Assembly: GCF_003432065.1 (NCBI RefSeq)
Contig: NZ_QWDE01000001.1
Span: forward strand, 1,116,001-1,180,000
Length of the DNA stretch: 64,000 nt
Origin: Mucilaginibacter terrenus
GTDB taxonomy: Bacteria; Bacteroidota; Bacteroidia; Sphingobacteriales; Sphingobacteriaceae
Reading direction: 5' to 3'
Position 1 is the stretch's first letter. Every line of letters starts with the position of its first letter. This document shows positions 42,855-51,744 of the stretch, piece after piece. The notes beneath the pieces were generated by a model. It was not told the origin of the DNA. It searched no databases and saw nothing but the letters and a program-made list of their open reading frames with translations. A program made the position numbers and the translations under genes.

Positions 42855-43285
42855 AGTTTATGCTGCAAAAATAAGGTAATTAGCTAATCTGAGTTAATTA
42901 TAGCGGTCAGTTTTATGTAATACTCTTCAGAAATTTTAAGCTCTCAAGATTTGCAAATAAACAATAAGCCATAGGATACAAGGTTGGTAACATCCATAGC
43001 AATTATCACTGCCCTAAAAATCAAAAATTATTTTCGTAGGGGTGTATCAGTTACACCAAAACGTCCGTCATGGTACTTAAACAGCCGGTTTCTACCCATA
43101 AGTTAAGTGGTGGGCAGAGCGCGCCTGGCCGGGCGTATCAACGTAAGTTAAGTGAGTGAATTTGAAATACTGGTTGGTCGGCTGTTTTCTTAAGTGTTCC
43201 ACCCGGATGTTAGATCAATAACTGGTAATTGTACTCGTTACGGGGTGAAACACCAACTTCTTTGCTCTAAGTTTGTTCCTGTATC
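42855..43285. other. Non-coding region between divergent permease and yjbQ-like genes
   Basis: Bases 42855-43020 show nothing I can assign. From 43041 there are small inverted repeats (GGTGTA/TACACC at 43041-43057), a direct repeat TAAGTTAAGTG at 43098-43108 and 43143-43153, and flanking inverted ACTTAA...CAGCCG arms (43075-43086, 43180-43193). TAAGTTTG at 43268-43275 fits a -7 box but lacks a -33 partner. No open frame of convincing coding quality is present. Confidence 0.5.
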
Positions 43286-43708
43286 ATGAACATCTATCAA
43301 AATAGCATTGCTCTGAGGGCACGCAGGCGTGGTTTTCACGTTATTACATCAGAAGTAATCTCGGCAATTCCTCAGCTTGGCCAGATCACTGCTGGTATAT
43401 GCCAGGTTTTCATACAGCATACCTCTGCCTCGCTTTGCATCAACGAAAATGCTGACCCTACGGTACGGCAGGATTTTGAAATGTATTTTAACAAAGCCGT
43501 ACCGGAGAACGACCCCGACTACCTGCACAACGATGAAGGTCCGGATGACATGCCGGCCCACTTAAAAGCTGCAATGCTTGGTAGTTCTGTCACTATCCCT
43601 ATTCGCAATGGCCGGCTTGCCCTGGGTACATGGCAGGGCATTTACCTGTGCGAACATCGTGATCATGGCGGCGAGCGGCGGCTGGTAATTACCGCTTGGG
43701 GAGCTTAG
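43286..43708 (+). CDS. YjbQ-family protein (UPF0047)
   Basis: A 140-residue protein of the YjbQ/UPF0047 family, some of which have been linked to thiamine-phosphate synthase side activity. HTSASLCINENADPTV, NDEGPDDMPAHLKAAMLG and the C-terminal GTWQGIYLCEHRDHGGERRLVIT contain the conserved His and Asp residues of the family. The physiological role is unclear. It is monocistronic. Confidence 0.88.
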   Translation: MNIYQNSIALRARRRGFHVITSEVISAIPQLGQITAGICQVFIQHTSASLCINENADPTVRQDFEMYFNKAVPENDPDYLHNDEGPDDMPAHLKAAMLGSSVTIPIRNGRLALGTWQGIYLCEHRDHGGERRLVITAWGA

Positions 43709-43871
43709 CTACAGAGATTTAGTGCGCTACATTTAACAAGTGTAAGCACCAGCTTTCTTCCTTGTTTATGCTTCGGCTCACTGGTTTAGTCGTTAAAAGC
43801 ATGTTCCTTTGTCGTTATTACCCCCTGATTGATAAGGAAAATTCTTGTGATCTTTGGAAAAGCTAAAACCA

Positions 43872-44279
43872 ATGGAAACCCTGGAAATTAAACAAGCTGA
43901 AAAAAAGATATCGGCAACTGAAGTAAACCTTGCAGGATCGAGCTTCACAATGGCCTGCCTAAACAATGCCCGCTTTGAAGATGTAGCACTGGTTGGTGTG
44001 AAGATCACCAATGCAAATCTAAGCGATCTGGAAATTGATGGCGCTCAACTGGGTGGCGCCTTCATACACAATATAGGTATGCCACCAGAAGGGCATCCTT
44101 TTTTTGATCCTAACGCCAAACAACGACCATTGAAGTTCGAAAACTGCGACTTAAACAACAGTACCTTTACCAGCTGTGATCTTAGCGGAGTGAGTATATC
44201 CTGCTGCAATATAACAGGTATGCAAATAAACGGCATACTCGTGGAAGAGCTTCTAAAAGCCTACGAAAACCGCGGGTAG
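43872..44279 (+). CDS. Pentapeptide-repeat-like protein
   Basis: A 135-residue protein beginning METLEIKQAEKKIS. It has two blocks of A(D/N)LxX-type repeats (EVNLAGSSFTMACLNNARFEDV, residues about 16-65, and CDLNNSTFTSCDLSGVSISC, about 95-120) that should form a right-handed quadrilateral helix. The start is set at ATG 43872; a TTG at 43854 is in frame but unlikely. The role is unknown; other members mimic DNA or act in envelope assembly. It precedes moaD but is separated by 50 bases. Confidence 0.7.
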   Translation: METLEIKQAEKKISATEVNLAGSSFTMACLNNARFEDVALVGVKITNANLSDLEIDGAQLGGAFIHNIGMPPEGHPFFDPNAKQRPLKFENCDLNNSTFTSCDLSGVSISCCNITGMQINGILVEELLKAYENRG

Positions 44280-44329
44280 ATGGTGCTTATACTATCATTA
44301 TCGTCGGATTATTGCATCTTTGCTTATCT

Positions 44330-44572
44330 ATGACGATAACAATATTGGCATTTGGCATTGCAAAGGACATCTTCGGCAGCAACACAATTACAGTCGACCT
44401 TCATGGGGATGTAGATGTTGCCTGTCTTAAAGATACACTGGAAGACCGTTACCCACGTTTAAAGCAACTTTCCAGCTACATGGTTGCTGTTAACAACGAA
44501 TATGCTGACAATACGCTGGCTTTAACCATGAGTGATGAGATAGCAATTATACCACCTGTTAGCGGAGGTTAA
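44330..44572 (+). CDS. moaD: Molybdopterin synthase small subunit MoaD
   Basis: An 80-residue ubiquitin-like sulfur carrier of molybdopterin synthase. The ATG at 44330 gives MTITILAFGIAKDIFG, and the protein ends in the Gly-Gly tail (PPVSGG) that becomes a thiocarboxylate. The in-frame codon at 44312 is too far out. The stop is two bases before moaE, so translation is coupled. Confidence 0.92.
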   Translation: MTITILAFGIAKDIFGSNTITVDLHGDVDVACLKDTLEDRYPRLKQLSSYMVAVNNEYADNTLALTMSDEIAIIPPVSGG

Positions 44573-44573
44573 A

Positions 44574-44993
44574 ATGGATATCAACGTAGAACTGCATTCA
44601 ACACCTTTAGACGTATCAGCCTGTATCGACAGGGTAATGTCTCCGGAAGCTGGTGGCATAGATGTTTTTATTGGCACCGTTCGCAATGCCACAAAGGGCA
44701 AAGCCGTAGTAAGACTCGAGTTTGAAGCTTATGAACAAATGGCTGTCAAGGAGATGATCAAGATAGCTGAGCAAGCTTTTACGAAATGGACACTGCTTAA
44801 AGTGCTTGTTCATCATCGTACCGGGGTTTTGGAGGTCGGCGATGTGCCTGTAATAATAGCTGTATCATCACCTCACCGCGATGCTGCATTTGAGGCTTGC
44901 CGGTATGTAATCGATACATTAAAGCAAACCGTACCCATCTGGAAAAAAGAAGTGTTTGAAGATGGTGAGACTTGGGTAGCGGCCCACCCCTAG
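44574..44993 (+). CDS. moaE: Molybdopterin synthase catalytic subunit MoaE
   Basis: A 139-residue large subunit that transfers two sulfurs to precursor Z. The family residues are present in FIGTVRNATKGKAVVRLEFEAYEQMA, VHHRTGVLEVGDVPV and the C-terminal PIWKKEVFEDGETWV with the active-site lysines. It follows moaD directly. Its stop lies six bases from the stop of the convergent moeB gene, so the two halves of the molybdenum cofactor locus meet here without a terminator. Confidence 0.95.
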   Translation: MDINVELHSTPLDVSACIDRVMSPEAGGIDVFIGTVRNATKGKAVVRLEFEAYEQMAVKEMIKIAEQAFTKWTLLKVLVHHRTGVLEVGDVPVIIAVSSPHRDAAFEACRYVIDTLKQTVPIWKKEVFEDGETWVAAHP

Positions 44994-44999
44994 CAATTA

Positions 45000-46058
45000 T
45001 CAGTGCTCTTCTAACCCCGACCAGCCTGCGAGTCCATCCTGCAGGGAAAACGCATCTACAGCCTGCATTTTATCCTTTACTATTTTTACTGCCTCGGCGC
45101 TACGCTTGCCTGTTGCGCAGTAAAACACTACTTTTTTGCCGGTACTTAATTTATCGAGATTCTGCTCTAACTCATCCAAGGGGATGTGCTCTCCACCAAT
45201 ATCCTCCAGGTCACGCTCCTGATAGGTGCGTACGTCGATCAATTGTACTTCTGCAATGCTGCGCTTTAACGCCAAAGGCGAAATTGTTTGTACATCAACA
45301 GTTTGTGCAAGTTCCGTTATGCTCGTTTTGGTAGTCGCCCCTATTTTTACGATCCTGCTTTGCATACTCAGCACATCAAATACAAGTACTTTTCCGGTGA
45401 GGACGCCTAGCGAACCTGTAATGTACTTTATAACCTCATTAGCCTGTATACAACCTATTATCCCCGCCAGTGTAGGGATAACACCGGCTACAGAACAATT
45501 TGGTATCTGACTGGCGTCTACTTTAGGGAAGAGGTCGCGGTAATTAGGTGAGCGGGCACCGTCGTGGTTAACTACATTCCATACAGCAACCTGACCTTCG
45601 TACTGGTAAATAGCGCCATAAACAACGGGCTTGTTACTTAGCACCCCTGCGTCATTTAGCAGGTAACGTGTGTCGAAGTTGTCGGTACAATCTACAATGA
45701 CATCATAGCCGTCGATTATTTGCAACACATTTGCTGAAGTGATCTTATCTACATGCGGCACCAGCTGGATCTCCGGGTTCTGGCGCAATAAACGTTCACA
45801 AGCTATAATTGCTTTGTTTTTACCTGCATCATCCGGATCATACAATATTTGCCGGTGGAGGTTACTAACTGATACTACATCATAATCTGCTATTCCAATT
45901 GTTCCTACTCCGCTGGCTGCAAGGTATTGAGCTGCCGGGCAGCCTAGTCCTCCAGCACCTACAATAAGGACCCGGGCAGCTTGCAACAGTCGTTGAGTAG
46001 ATTCGCCGAAGCCAGGCAAAGCCATCTGACAGCTATATCTTAACAGATCTTTATCCAT
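45000..46058 (-). CDS. moeB: MoeB/ThiF-type adenylyltransferase with C-terminal rhodanese domain
   Basis: A 352-residue protein that adenylates the MoaD C terminus and, through a rhodanese domain, supplies sulfur. The N-terminal E1-like domain has VGAGGLGCPAAQYLAASG, the LHRQILY and CTDNFDTR motifs. The usual CxxC zinc pairs are absent (YRDLFPKV, PNCSVAGV). The C-terminal rhodanese carries FYCATGKRSAEAV with the catalytic Cys. I start at ATG 46058 (MDKDLLRYSCQMALPGFGE), which overlaps mobA by eight bases. ThiF function cannot be excluded, but the neighbours favour MoeB. Confidence 0.85.
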   Translation of the reverse strand: MDKDLLRYSCQMALPGFGESTQRLLQAARVLIVGAGGLGCPAAQYLAASGVGTIGIADYDVVSVSNLHRQILYDPDDAGKNKAIIACERLLRQNPEIQLVPHVDKITSANVLQIIDGYDVIVDCTDNFDTRYLLNDAGVLSNKPVVYGAIYQYEGQVAVWNVVNHDGARSPNYRDLFPKVDASQIPNCSVAGVIPTLAGIIGCIQANEVIKYITGSLGVLTGKVLVFDVLSMQSRIVKIGATTKTSITELAQTVDVQTISPLALKRSIAEVQLIDVRTYQERDLEDIGGEHIPLDELEQNLDKLSTGKKVVFYCATGKRSAEAVKIVKDKMQAVDAFSLQDGLAGWSGLEEH

Positions 46059-47226
46059 TTGGCTTTTTTGATCTCTGTTTGATAACATGCCTAACCCTGT
46101 CCATTTCTTCGGGTGTATTTACATTAGAGAGCGCCTCCTGATCTGGTACATCTAAGACGGCAACATCGGCGTTGATAAGTACCTTACGCGGACAAGAATA
46201 GCCCTGCGCCAGAAATTGCAACAGTACCGGATAAGCCTTCGGCTCCCAAATGGTAATTAATGGCTCCGGAAAATTGGTCGTCTCGCTCTGGTAGGTTGTT
46301 GCAATAGCTTTAACCTGGCGGTTTAATGTTAAATGTTGTAGTATATGTTCATCTATCAGTGGCATATCGCAGGCAACTACCAGCCAGGCTGAGTTAGGCT
46401 GCTGCCGGAAGGCCGATAATATTGCGCCAAACGGACCCAAATTTGTAAACGTGTCTGTAATAGTATTATAAGTTTCATCTATCTCCTGCTGCTGCACAGC
46501 ATCTCTACAGGATATATAAACCTCATTACAGAAGCTTTTCAATAGGTCTGCCATATGGTAACGCTGCTCTTTACCATACCAGTTTACAGCTCCTTTATCC
46601 TGGCCCATCCGAACGCTTTTCCCACCGGCCAATACTAGTCCATTAAGGACTGGTTGCCGCTGTTGTAATCTTGATCTGAAAAAATCTATTATTGCTGCAG
46701 TGTCGTTAACTTTAAAGGTTGGTAGTTGCTTCCACAGAGGCACGGCCTCCTGCACAAAATCGAACACATCATCAGCATTGTCGGCCAATAATATCAATTC
46801 AACATTGGTAAGCTCACCTATTCTTTTTAGGAGAGAAGCGCGTTTATTTATATCGATAATAACCACCTGCGCTTTTGCTTGCTGATGGTTGCCGTTTACC
46901 AGCACCAGGTCCATTTCTGCAAATAAGGACCGCTGTTTAAAAGGGCTAAGTTTCGCGTTAATGTTAATCTGGGAATAATTCAGTTGATCTGTATATTCCA
47001 TTGCAGCACCGTTAGCCAGCCTGCCGGGCGCAACAATAACATTGTCATTGTGAGAGGTATCTGCATAAGCACACTTGTAATCGGCAGCCAGGCTGGTAAT
47101 CACATTATCAGCAATCAGCTTTATTACCGTGCATGGGCCTCCTACAATCGCCCATTCATTAAGTGCAAAATTGCCTAACGCTGGTCTTGTAATTGCAACG
47201 TGCTTTTTATGCCCTGTTGAAGTCAC
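46051..47226 (-). CDS. mobA: MobA-type nucleotidyltransferase fused to a MobB-like domain
   Basis: A 391-residue protein. The C-terminal 200 residues are MobA-like: LAGGKSVRMGQDKGAVNW (about residues 197-214), VACDMPLIDEH and INTPEEMDR-like VNTPEEMDR. They transfer GMP or another nucleotide to molybdopterin. The N-terminal 190 residues resemble a MobB domain but the Walker A loop is missing (IVGGPCTVIKLI), so it is probably non-catalytic. It overlaps moaC by 20 bases and moeB by eight. The fusion is a known arrangement in Bacteroidota, to my knowledge; the N-terminal role is inferred. Confidence 0.8.
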   Translation of the reverse strand: MTSTGHKKHVAITRPALGNFALNEWAIVGGPCTVIKLIADNVITSLAADYKCAYADTSHNDNVIVAPGRLANGAAMEYTDQLNYSQININAKLSPFKQRSLFAEMDLVLVNGNHQQAKAQVVIIDINKRASLLKRIGELTNVELILLADNADDVFDFVQEAVPLWKQLPTFKVNDTAAIIDFFRSRLQQRQPVLNGLVLAGGKSVRMGQDKGAVNWYGKEQRYHMADLLKSFCNEVYISCRDAVQQQEIDETYNTITDTFTNLGPFGAILSAFRQQPNSAWLVVACDMPLIDEHILQHLTLNRQVKAIATTYQSETTNFPEPLITIWEPKAYPVLLQFLAQGYSCPRKVLINADVAVLDVPDQEALSNVNTPEEMDRVRHVIKQRSKKPNG

Positions 47227-47677
47227 GTTTACCTCCTGTTTTACTTATGAGTTTTGTTTCTTTTATAATGATGTCGTGGCTCATTGCTTTGCACATATCA
47301 TAAATTGTTAGCGCTGCCAGGGAGGCGCCCACCAGGGCTTCCATCTCCACACCTGTTTTTGCTGTGATGCTTGCAGTGCATTCTATAATTACCTGGTTAT
47401 CTGCATGTAGTTTTATGCTAATGCTACAGTTTTCCATTCCTAATGGATGGCAAAGCGGGATAAGATCACCGGTCTTTTTGGCCGCCATAATGCCGGCTAT
47501 TATTGCGGTTTGAAACACCGGACCCTTTTTTGATTGTAACTCCTCGCCTTCTATCAATTGCATGACTGCATCAGGCAGCACAACTATACTCTGAGCAGTG
47601 GCTGTGCGGTGGGTAGGCTGTTTAGCAGAAACATCTACCATTGAAGGATTATTTTGATCGTCGATATGACTCAGCAT
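47207..47677 (-). CDS. moaC: Cyclic pyranopterin monophosphate synthase MoaC
   Basis: Converts the MoaA product to cyclic pyranopterin monophosphate. The 156-residue protein contains SMVDVSAK, LCHPLGMENCSI, AKTGVEMEALVGASLAAL and YDMCKAMSHDIII, with the conserved His, Lys and Asp of the active site. The length is normal. It lies between moeA (32 bases upstream) and mobA (20-base overlap). Confidence 0.95.
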   Translation of the reverse strand: MLSHIDDQNNPSMVDVSAKQPTHRTATAQSIVVLPDAVMQLIEGEELQSKKGPVFQTAIIAGIMAAKKTGDLIPLCHPLGMENCSISIKLHADNQVIIECTASITAKTGVEMEALVGASLAALTIYDMCKAMSHDIIIKETKLISKTGGKRDFNRA

Positions 47678-47709
47678 TGTTTACTCTTATCGAAATTAAA
47701 AACTCGTTT

Positions 47710-48903
47710 TTAAAACTGCCACACGCGAAAGACCTCCCCTGCCTTAAAGTTATTTTTTTCAGCGGGCAATTCCATAAAAGCATCCGTATCTGCTAAGTTA
47801 GCAAAATCACCTGAGCCGTTTCCTTCAAGGGGAATCGCGAGCATCCTGCCGTCTTCAGAAAATGATAGTTTCACCTGCAGAAAATAGGTCAAAGGTTGCA
47901 AAAAGCTGATGTCCTGACTTAAAATAGCGTAAAATGATTTTACATTGGGCAGCCCGAGCACAGCATTAAGCCACGGAAGGAAATACCGACGCATACACAT
48001 GAAAGTAGCCACCGGGTTGCCTGGAAAGGCAAAGACAAGCGCGCCATCAGCATGCGTGCCAAACCAGAATGGCTTGCCCGGCCGCTGTTGTACTTTATGG
48101 AACAACTGCGTTACCTCGAGTTCTGCTAAAGCTTTAGGAATATAGTCGAACTTACCCATGCTTACCCCACCGCTTAACAGCAACACATCGTAAGATTGCA
48201 GCGAGTATAATAATTGCTGTTTGATGATAACCGGGTTATCCGGTACATGCAATATATCTGCTTGTAAACCAATTCTACTTAAAGCCGCTTTAACGGTGTA
48301 GCTGTTAGATCTGCGGATCTGATAATCAGCTGGCGTATCGCTTACATCTACCAGCTCATCCCCGGAGGATATAATCAAAACCTTCGGTAACTTTTTTACG
48401 AGCAGTTCTAATGCTCCAACAGATGCGGCAAGGCCAACTATTGCGGGAGTTACTTTTTGCCCTGCCGATGCAACTACGTCATCCTGCTTCTTATCTTTCC
48501 CTTTTAAATGGATGTTTTGACCCTTGCTGATACTGTTGACAGTAACAACCGCCTTACCTCCGGCAATCTCAACATCCTCATAACGTATAACTGTATCAAC
48601 AGTTGACGATAGGGCAGCACCAGTCATGATCTCTATACATTCAGTACCATTTTGTATGTCTAAAGGCGTGTCACCTGCCGCTTGCGTTCCTTCTATTTCG
48701 AACGTTCGTAAGCCATTAGAAAAAGCTTCAAAGCCAATGGCAATGCCATCCATTGTTGCTCTGTTAAATGGTGGCAGGTCACGGTCGGCAACTATATTCT
48801 GCGCCAGAACACGCCCGAGTGCCTCCTCAAATGGCACCAGTTCAGTACCATAATCACGAAGCTCAGTTAAAATAATCCTGTCGGCTTGTTCTACCGTTAT
48901 CAT
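47710..48903 (-). CDS. moeA: Molybdopterin molybdotransferase MoeA
   Basis: Inserts molybdate into adenylylated molybdopterin. The 397-residue protein shows LPPFNRATMDGIA (residues about 41-53), the ISSGDELVDV loop and LSGGVSMGKFDYI, and a C-terminal beta-barrel domain. It begins four bases after the moaA stop, so both are co-transcribed. No MogA-like separate protein is in the window. Confidence 0.95.
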   Translation of the reverse strand: MITVEQADRIILTELRDYGTELVPFEEALGRVLAQNIVADRDLPPFNRATMDGIAIGFEAFSNGLRTFEIEGTQAAGDTPLDIQNGTECIEIMTGAALSSTVDTVIRYEDVEIAGGKAVVTVNSISKGQNIHLKGKDKKQDDVVASAGQKVTPAIVGLAASVGALELLVKKLPKVLIISSGDELVDVSDTPADYQIRRSNSYTVKAALSRIGLQADILHVPDNPVIIKQQLLYSLQSYDVLLLSGGVSMGKFDYIPKALAELEVTQLFHKVQQRPGKPFWFGTHADGALVFAFPGNPVATFMCMRRYFLPWLNAVLGLPNVKSFYAILSQDISFLQPLTYFLQVKLSFSEDGRMLAIPLEGNGSGDFANLADTDAFMELPAEKNNFKAGEVFRVWQF

Positions 48904-48907
48904 TTTA

Positions 48908-49939
48908 TTACCCTCCTATTGAGGCCATCGACTCTCTCTTGCCCGGCTTCTGCATACTTTTAAGTTCCGCCATCCAGCCGTCTTTTTCCCTGTTGCTCAT
49001 TGCCTTAAGCAATCCACCTTGTAGGACTGTATCATCGGCACCGCTGCGCATCAGGTCTTTTATATTTAGTACGCCGTCATCATATAAACAGGTTTTAAGC
49101 GTGCCCTGCGGGGTTATACGTATGCGGTTGCATGTACCGCAAAAAGTGCGCGAATAAGCCGCTATAATACCAATTGACCCTTTGTGCCCGGGCATATTGT
49201 AGTTGTATGAGGTTGAGTAAGTGGGATCAGGCGTCTTCTGTATATCCGGAAAAACACTTCTAATCTCTTCGAATATTTTAACGTAATCCCATGTCATGCC
49301 GCTATAGGCATGGCCATCACCATTAAAAGGCATTTCTTCAATAAACCGCACACTTACAGGTAGTTCTTTGGTCAGGTTTACCAGCGGGATAATATCCTGT
49401 GTGTTCTTGCCGGCCATTACTACGGTGTTTATCTTCACTTCGATGCCATGCTTAAGCAGCTCTTGCATCGTGTGCATTACGCTGGCAAATTCATCCCTAA
49501 GCGTAATGGCAAAAAACCTGGCGGCATCCAGGGTATCAAGGCTTAAATTAACTGATCGTACACCTATTTTCTTAAGGTCCGCTACGTAAGGTGCAGTTAG
49601 TACACCATTAGTCGTTAGGGTTAATTCGTTAAGGCCTTGAAGATTAGAGATCGCAGTCATTAACTTCATGATATCCTTACGAACGAAAGGCTCACCGCCC
49701 GTGATTCGGATCTTATTTATACCCATACCCATCATTACACGACAGGTACGCAGCATCTCCTCGTAGGACATCAGCTCTGCACGGGAAAGCCAATCCAGGC
49801 CATGCTCGGGCATGCAGTAGAAGCAGCGCAGGTTGCACCTGTCTGTTACAGCCAGCCTGAGGTAATTTATCGGTCTTCCGTGATTATCTAAAAGCAAAGT
49901 GATGTAAATATAAGCAGATAACGCCTCGTTGAGCACCAA
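48908..49939 (-). CDS. moaA: GTP 3',8-cyclase MoaA
   Basis: Radical SAM enzyme for the first step of molybdenum cofactor synthesis. The protein has TDRCNLRCFYCMPEHG (Cx3CxxC cluster), the second cluster site FCGTCNRIRITPQGTLKTC, and ends in Gly-Gly. The start is uncertain: the 343-residue frame opens with TTG/GTG at 49937/49934, and the family N terminus LLLDNHGRPINYLRL fits a TTG at 49897. No ATG is available. A word-array-like element lies upstream at 49994-50058. It heads the five-gene minus-strand operon. Confidence 0.92.
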   Translation of the reverse strand: MVLNEALSAYIYITLLLDNHGRPINYLRLAVTDRCNLRCFYCMPEHGLDWLSRAELMSYEEMLRTCRVMMGMGINKIRITGGEPFVRKDIMKLMTAISNLQGLNELTLTTNGVLTAPYVADLKKIGVRSVNLSLDTLDAARFFAITLRDEFASVMHTMQELLKHGIEVKINTVVMAGKNTQDIIPLVNLTKELPVSVRFIEEMPFNGDGHAYSGMTWDYVKIFEEIRSVFPDIQKTPDPTYSTSYNYNMPGHKGSIGIIAAYSRTFCGTCNRIRITPQGTLKTCLYDDGVLNIKDLMRSGADDTVLQGGLLKAMSNREKDGWMAELKSMQKPGKRESMASIGG

Positions 49940-49993
49940 AGTTTGTCGGGCGGTGGTAAAGATAAAGTACGATTATATCACCCGCAATCAGCT

Positions 49994-50058
49994 CAGGTGT
50001 TCAAAAGTGTTCAGCTTTTTTTGTGTTCATCACTTAATCTGCATTTTTGAACACCTGT
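49994..50058 (+). repeat. Possible partial word-array element, TGTTCA/TGAACA variant
   Basis: TGTTCA at 49998-50003 and 50008-50013 (10-base period, then GCTT), a further TGTTCA at 50024-50029, and an inverted TGAACA at 50048-50053. CAGGTGTTCAAAA (49994-50006) pairs with TTTTGAACACCTG (50046-50058). The pair-plus-GCTT syntax equals that in the elements at 17755, 28021 and 62001, but the outer words are absent or shifted. Confidence 0.45.
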
Positions 50059-50463
50059 TTACACCTTCATAAAAACCGCCGAAAAAGCACTGTTAAGCAG
50101 GTTTTCGCACCAAAAACCATGTGGCCACCTTTAAAAACCACACTTTTTTATCGGCCTATTTTCACAAAAATTTGGAACTTAATAAGTTATTACTTCTTAA
50201 AATACCCGGCTTAAAAGTACTGCATCTAAGCTTGAACAATATGTAGTGTTAACGGTTGGAATTTGTTCCAACATTACTAAAACGTGGTGCTATAGTGCTA
50301 AACAAATTGAACAATAATGTTGTAAGACCAACTGCTGTGAGAAAACTCTAACATATACCTGACCAGCTTTCGCTTGTGAATGTGGCCAATGGAAACCCAA
50401 TTCTATTAACTTGATTGCGAAGACCCTACGAGACAGTACTTCCTACCGTCTCATATATCTTTA

Positions 50464-50503
50464 AACAAGAAGGGCTGTTCTTTTCGGAACAGCCCTTCTT
50501 GTT
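50464..50503 (-). terminator. Terminator of galM
   Basis: A perfect 17-bp stem (50464-50480 with 50487-50503) with a 6-base loop, placed just after the galM stop on the minus strand. Confidence 0.9.
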
Positions 50504-50504
50504 A

Positions 50505-51689
50505 TTATTTAACTGAGAATTTGTAAATGGTTTGCGTTTTGTAAACTGCACCCGGCTTTAACACCGTGGTTGGGAAGTTTGGCTGATTTGGAGAATCAGG
50601 GAAGTGCTGTGTTTCCATGGCAAATGCCGTACGGTGCTCGTCTTTTTTTCCGCCGAACAAAGTGTTGCTGCCATCCATAAAGTTGCCGGTGTAAAACTGC
50701 AGCCCGGGCTCTTCTGTGAACACCTGCATCTGGATACCGCTCTTGTCGCCAACAACAGTAGCAATAGGTGTATTCATGTCATGTTTGTTCAGTACGTAGT
50801 TATGGTCATATCCCTTACCAAATTTCAGTTGCTGGTCATCATTTCCTATACGGCTACCTATGGATGTCGCGTTTGTAAAGTCAAACGGTGTACCTTTTAC
50901 CGGTTCTATTTTACCGGTCGGTATCAATGTGCTGTCTACCGGAGTGTAGCCGTCTGCAGCAATCTGTACAATATGATCCTGGTTTGTACCACTACCGGCA
51001 CCATTAAGGTTGAAGTAAGTATGGTTGGTTAAGTTAACAACCGTGTTCTTATCCGTCGTAGCTTCGTAAGTGATTTTTATACCATTGTCGTCTGTAAGCG
51101 TGTACACTACTTTAACTTTAAGGTTGCCCGGAAAACCTTCTTCCATGTCCTTTGAGGTATAGGTAAGCTCTACGCTGCTGCTGTCGATTTGCCTGGCATC
51201 CCAAACTTTGCTGTCGAAACCATCTTTACCGCCGTGCAATGTATTCGGGCCGTTATTTTTAAATAAGGTATACTCTTTGCCATCCAGTTTAAATTTACCG
51301 TTGGCAATGCGGTTGCCATAACGGCCTATTGTTGCCCCATAGTAAGCGCTTTTAGCTTTCTGGAAGCCGGATATATCATCAAAACCAAGCACAACGTCGG
51401 TTAGTTTACCCGTTTTATCAGGCACAAGTAAACCAACCAGGTGAGCACCGTAGTCTGTCACTGCTGCCTTTAAGCCATTTTTGTTGCTTAGCAAAAAGTA
51501 ATGAGTTTGCTTGCCATCTATAGTTTTTTCGAAACCGGAAGCTGCTGGCAACGTAGCGGCGGCCGTTGTAGAAGAAGTACTGTCTGTCATGGTAGCTGTG
51601 CTTTTGGAGGCGTTTTGATTACAAGCCGCAGTTAAAAGGCTGCCCGCAAGTGCCAACGACAAAGTTGAGTTTTTTAGAATGTTTTGCAT
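50505..51689 (-). CDS. galM: Aldose 1-epimerase (galactose mutarotase), lipoprotein type
   Basis: Interconverts alpha and beta anomers of hexoses. The 394-residue protein has a lipoprotein signal (LAGSLLTAAC), a Ser/Thr/Ala-rich linker, and the galactose-mutarotase fold with YGNRIANGKF, NGPNTLHGG, VNLTNHTYFNL (catalytic His), DHNYVL and a Glu in the TEEPGLQFYTGN segment. Envelope-anchored GalM is common in Bacteroidota. No galactose transporter is adjacent. Confidence 0.9.
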   Translation of the reverse strand: MQNILKNSTLSLALAGSLLTAACNQNASKSTATMTDSTSSTTAAATLPAASGFEKTIDGKQTHYFLLSNKNGLKAAVTDYGAHLVGLLVPDKTGKLTDVVLGFDDISGFQKAKSAYYGATIGRYGNRIANGKFKLDGKEYTLFKNNGPNTLHGGKDGFDSKVWDARQIDSSSVELTYTSKDMEEGFPGNLKVKVVYTLTDDNGIKITYEATTDKNTVVNLTNHTYFNLNGAGSGTNQDHIVQIAADGYTPVDSTLIPTGKIEPVKGTPFDFTNATSIGSRIGNDDQQLKFGKGYDHNYVLNKHDMNTPIATVVGDKSGIQMQVFTEEPGLQFYTGNFMDGSNTLFGGKKDEHRTAFAMETQHFPDSPNQPNFPTTVLKPGAVYKTQTIYKFSVK

Positions 51690-51744
51690 AATATAAATGA
51701 TAATTGATTAGTCCGGGTGGATTGATGTCTAAGGTACAATTATT

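Larger units (their letters stand above)
49940..50504. other. Non-coding region upstream of moaA
   Basis: 565 bases between moaA and the convergent-side terminator of galM. They hold the TGTTCA/TGAACA element at 49994-50058, a 7-bp inverted repeat GTTGGAA/TTCCAAC at 50255-50272, and the strong galM terminator at 50464-50503. No open frame with coding character is seen; the rest is AT-rich with no feature I recognise. Confidence 0.5.
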
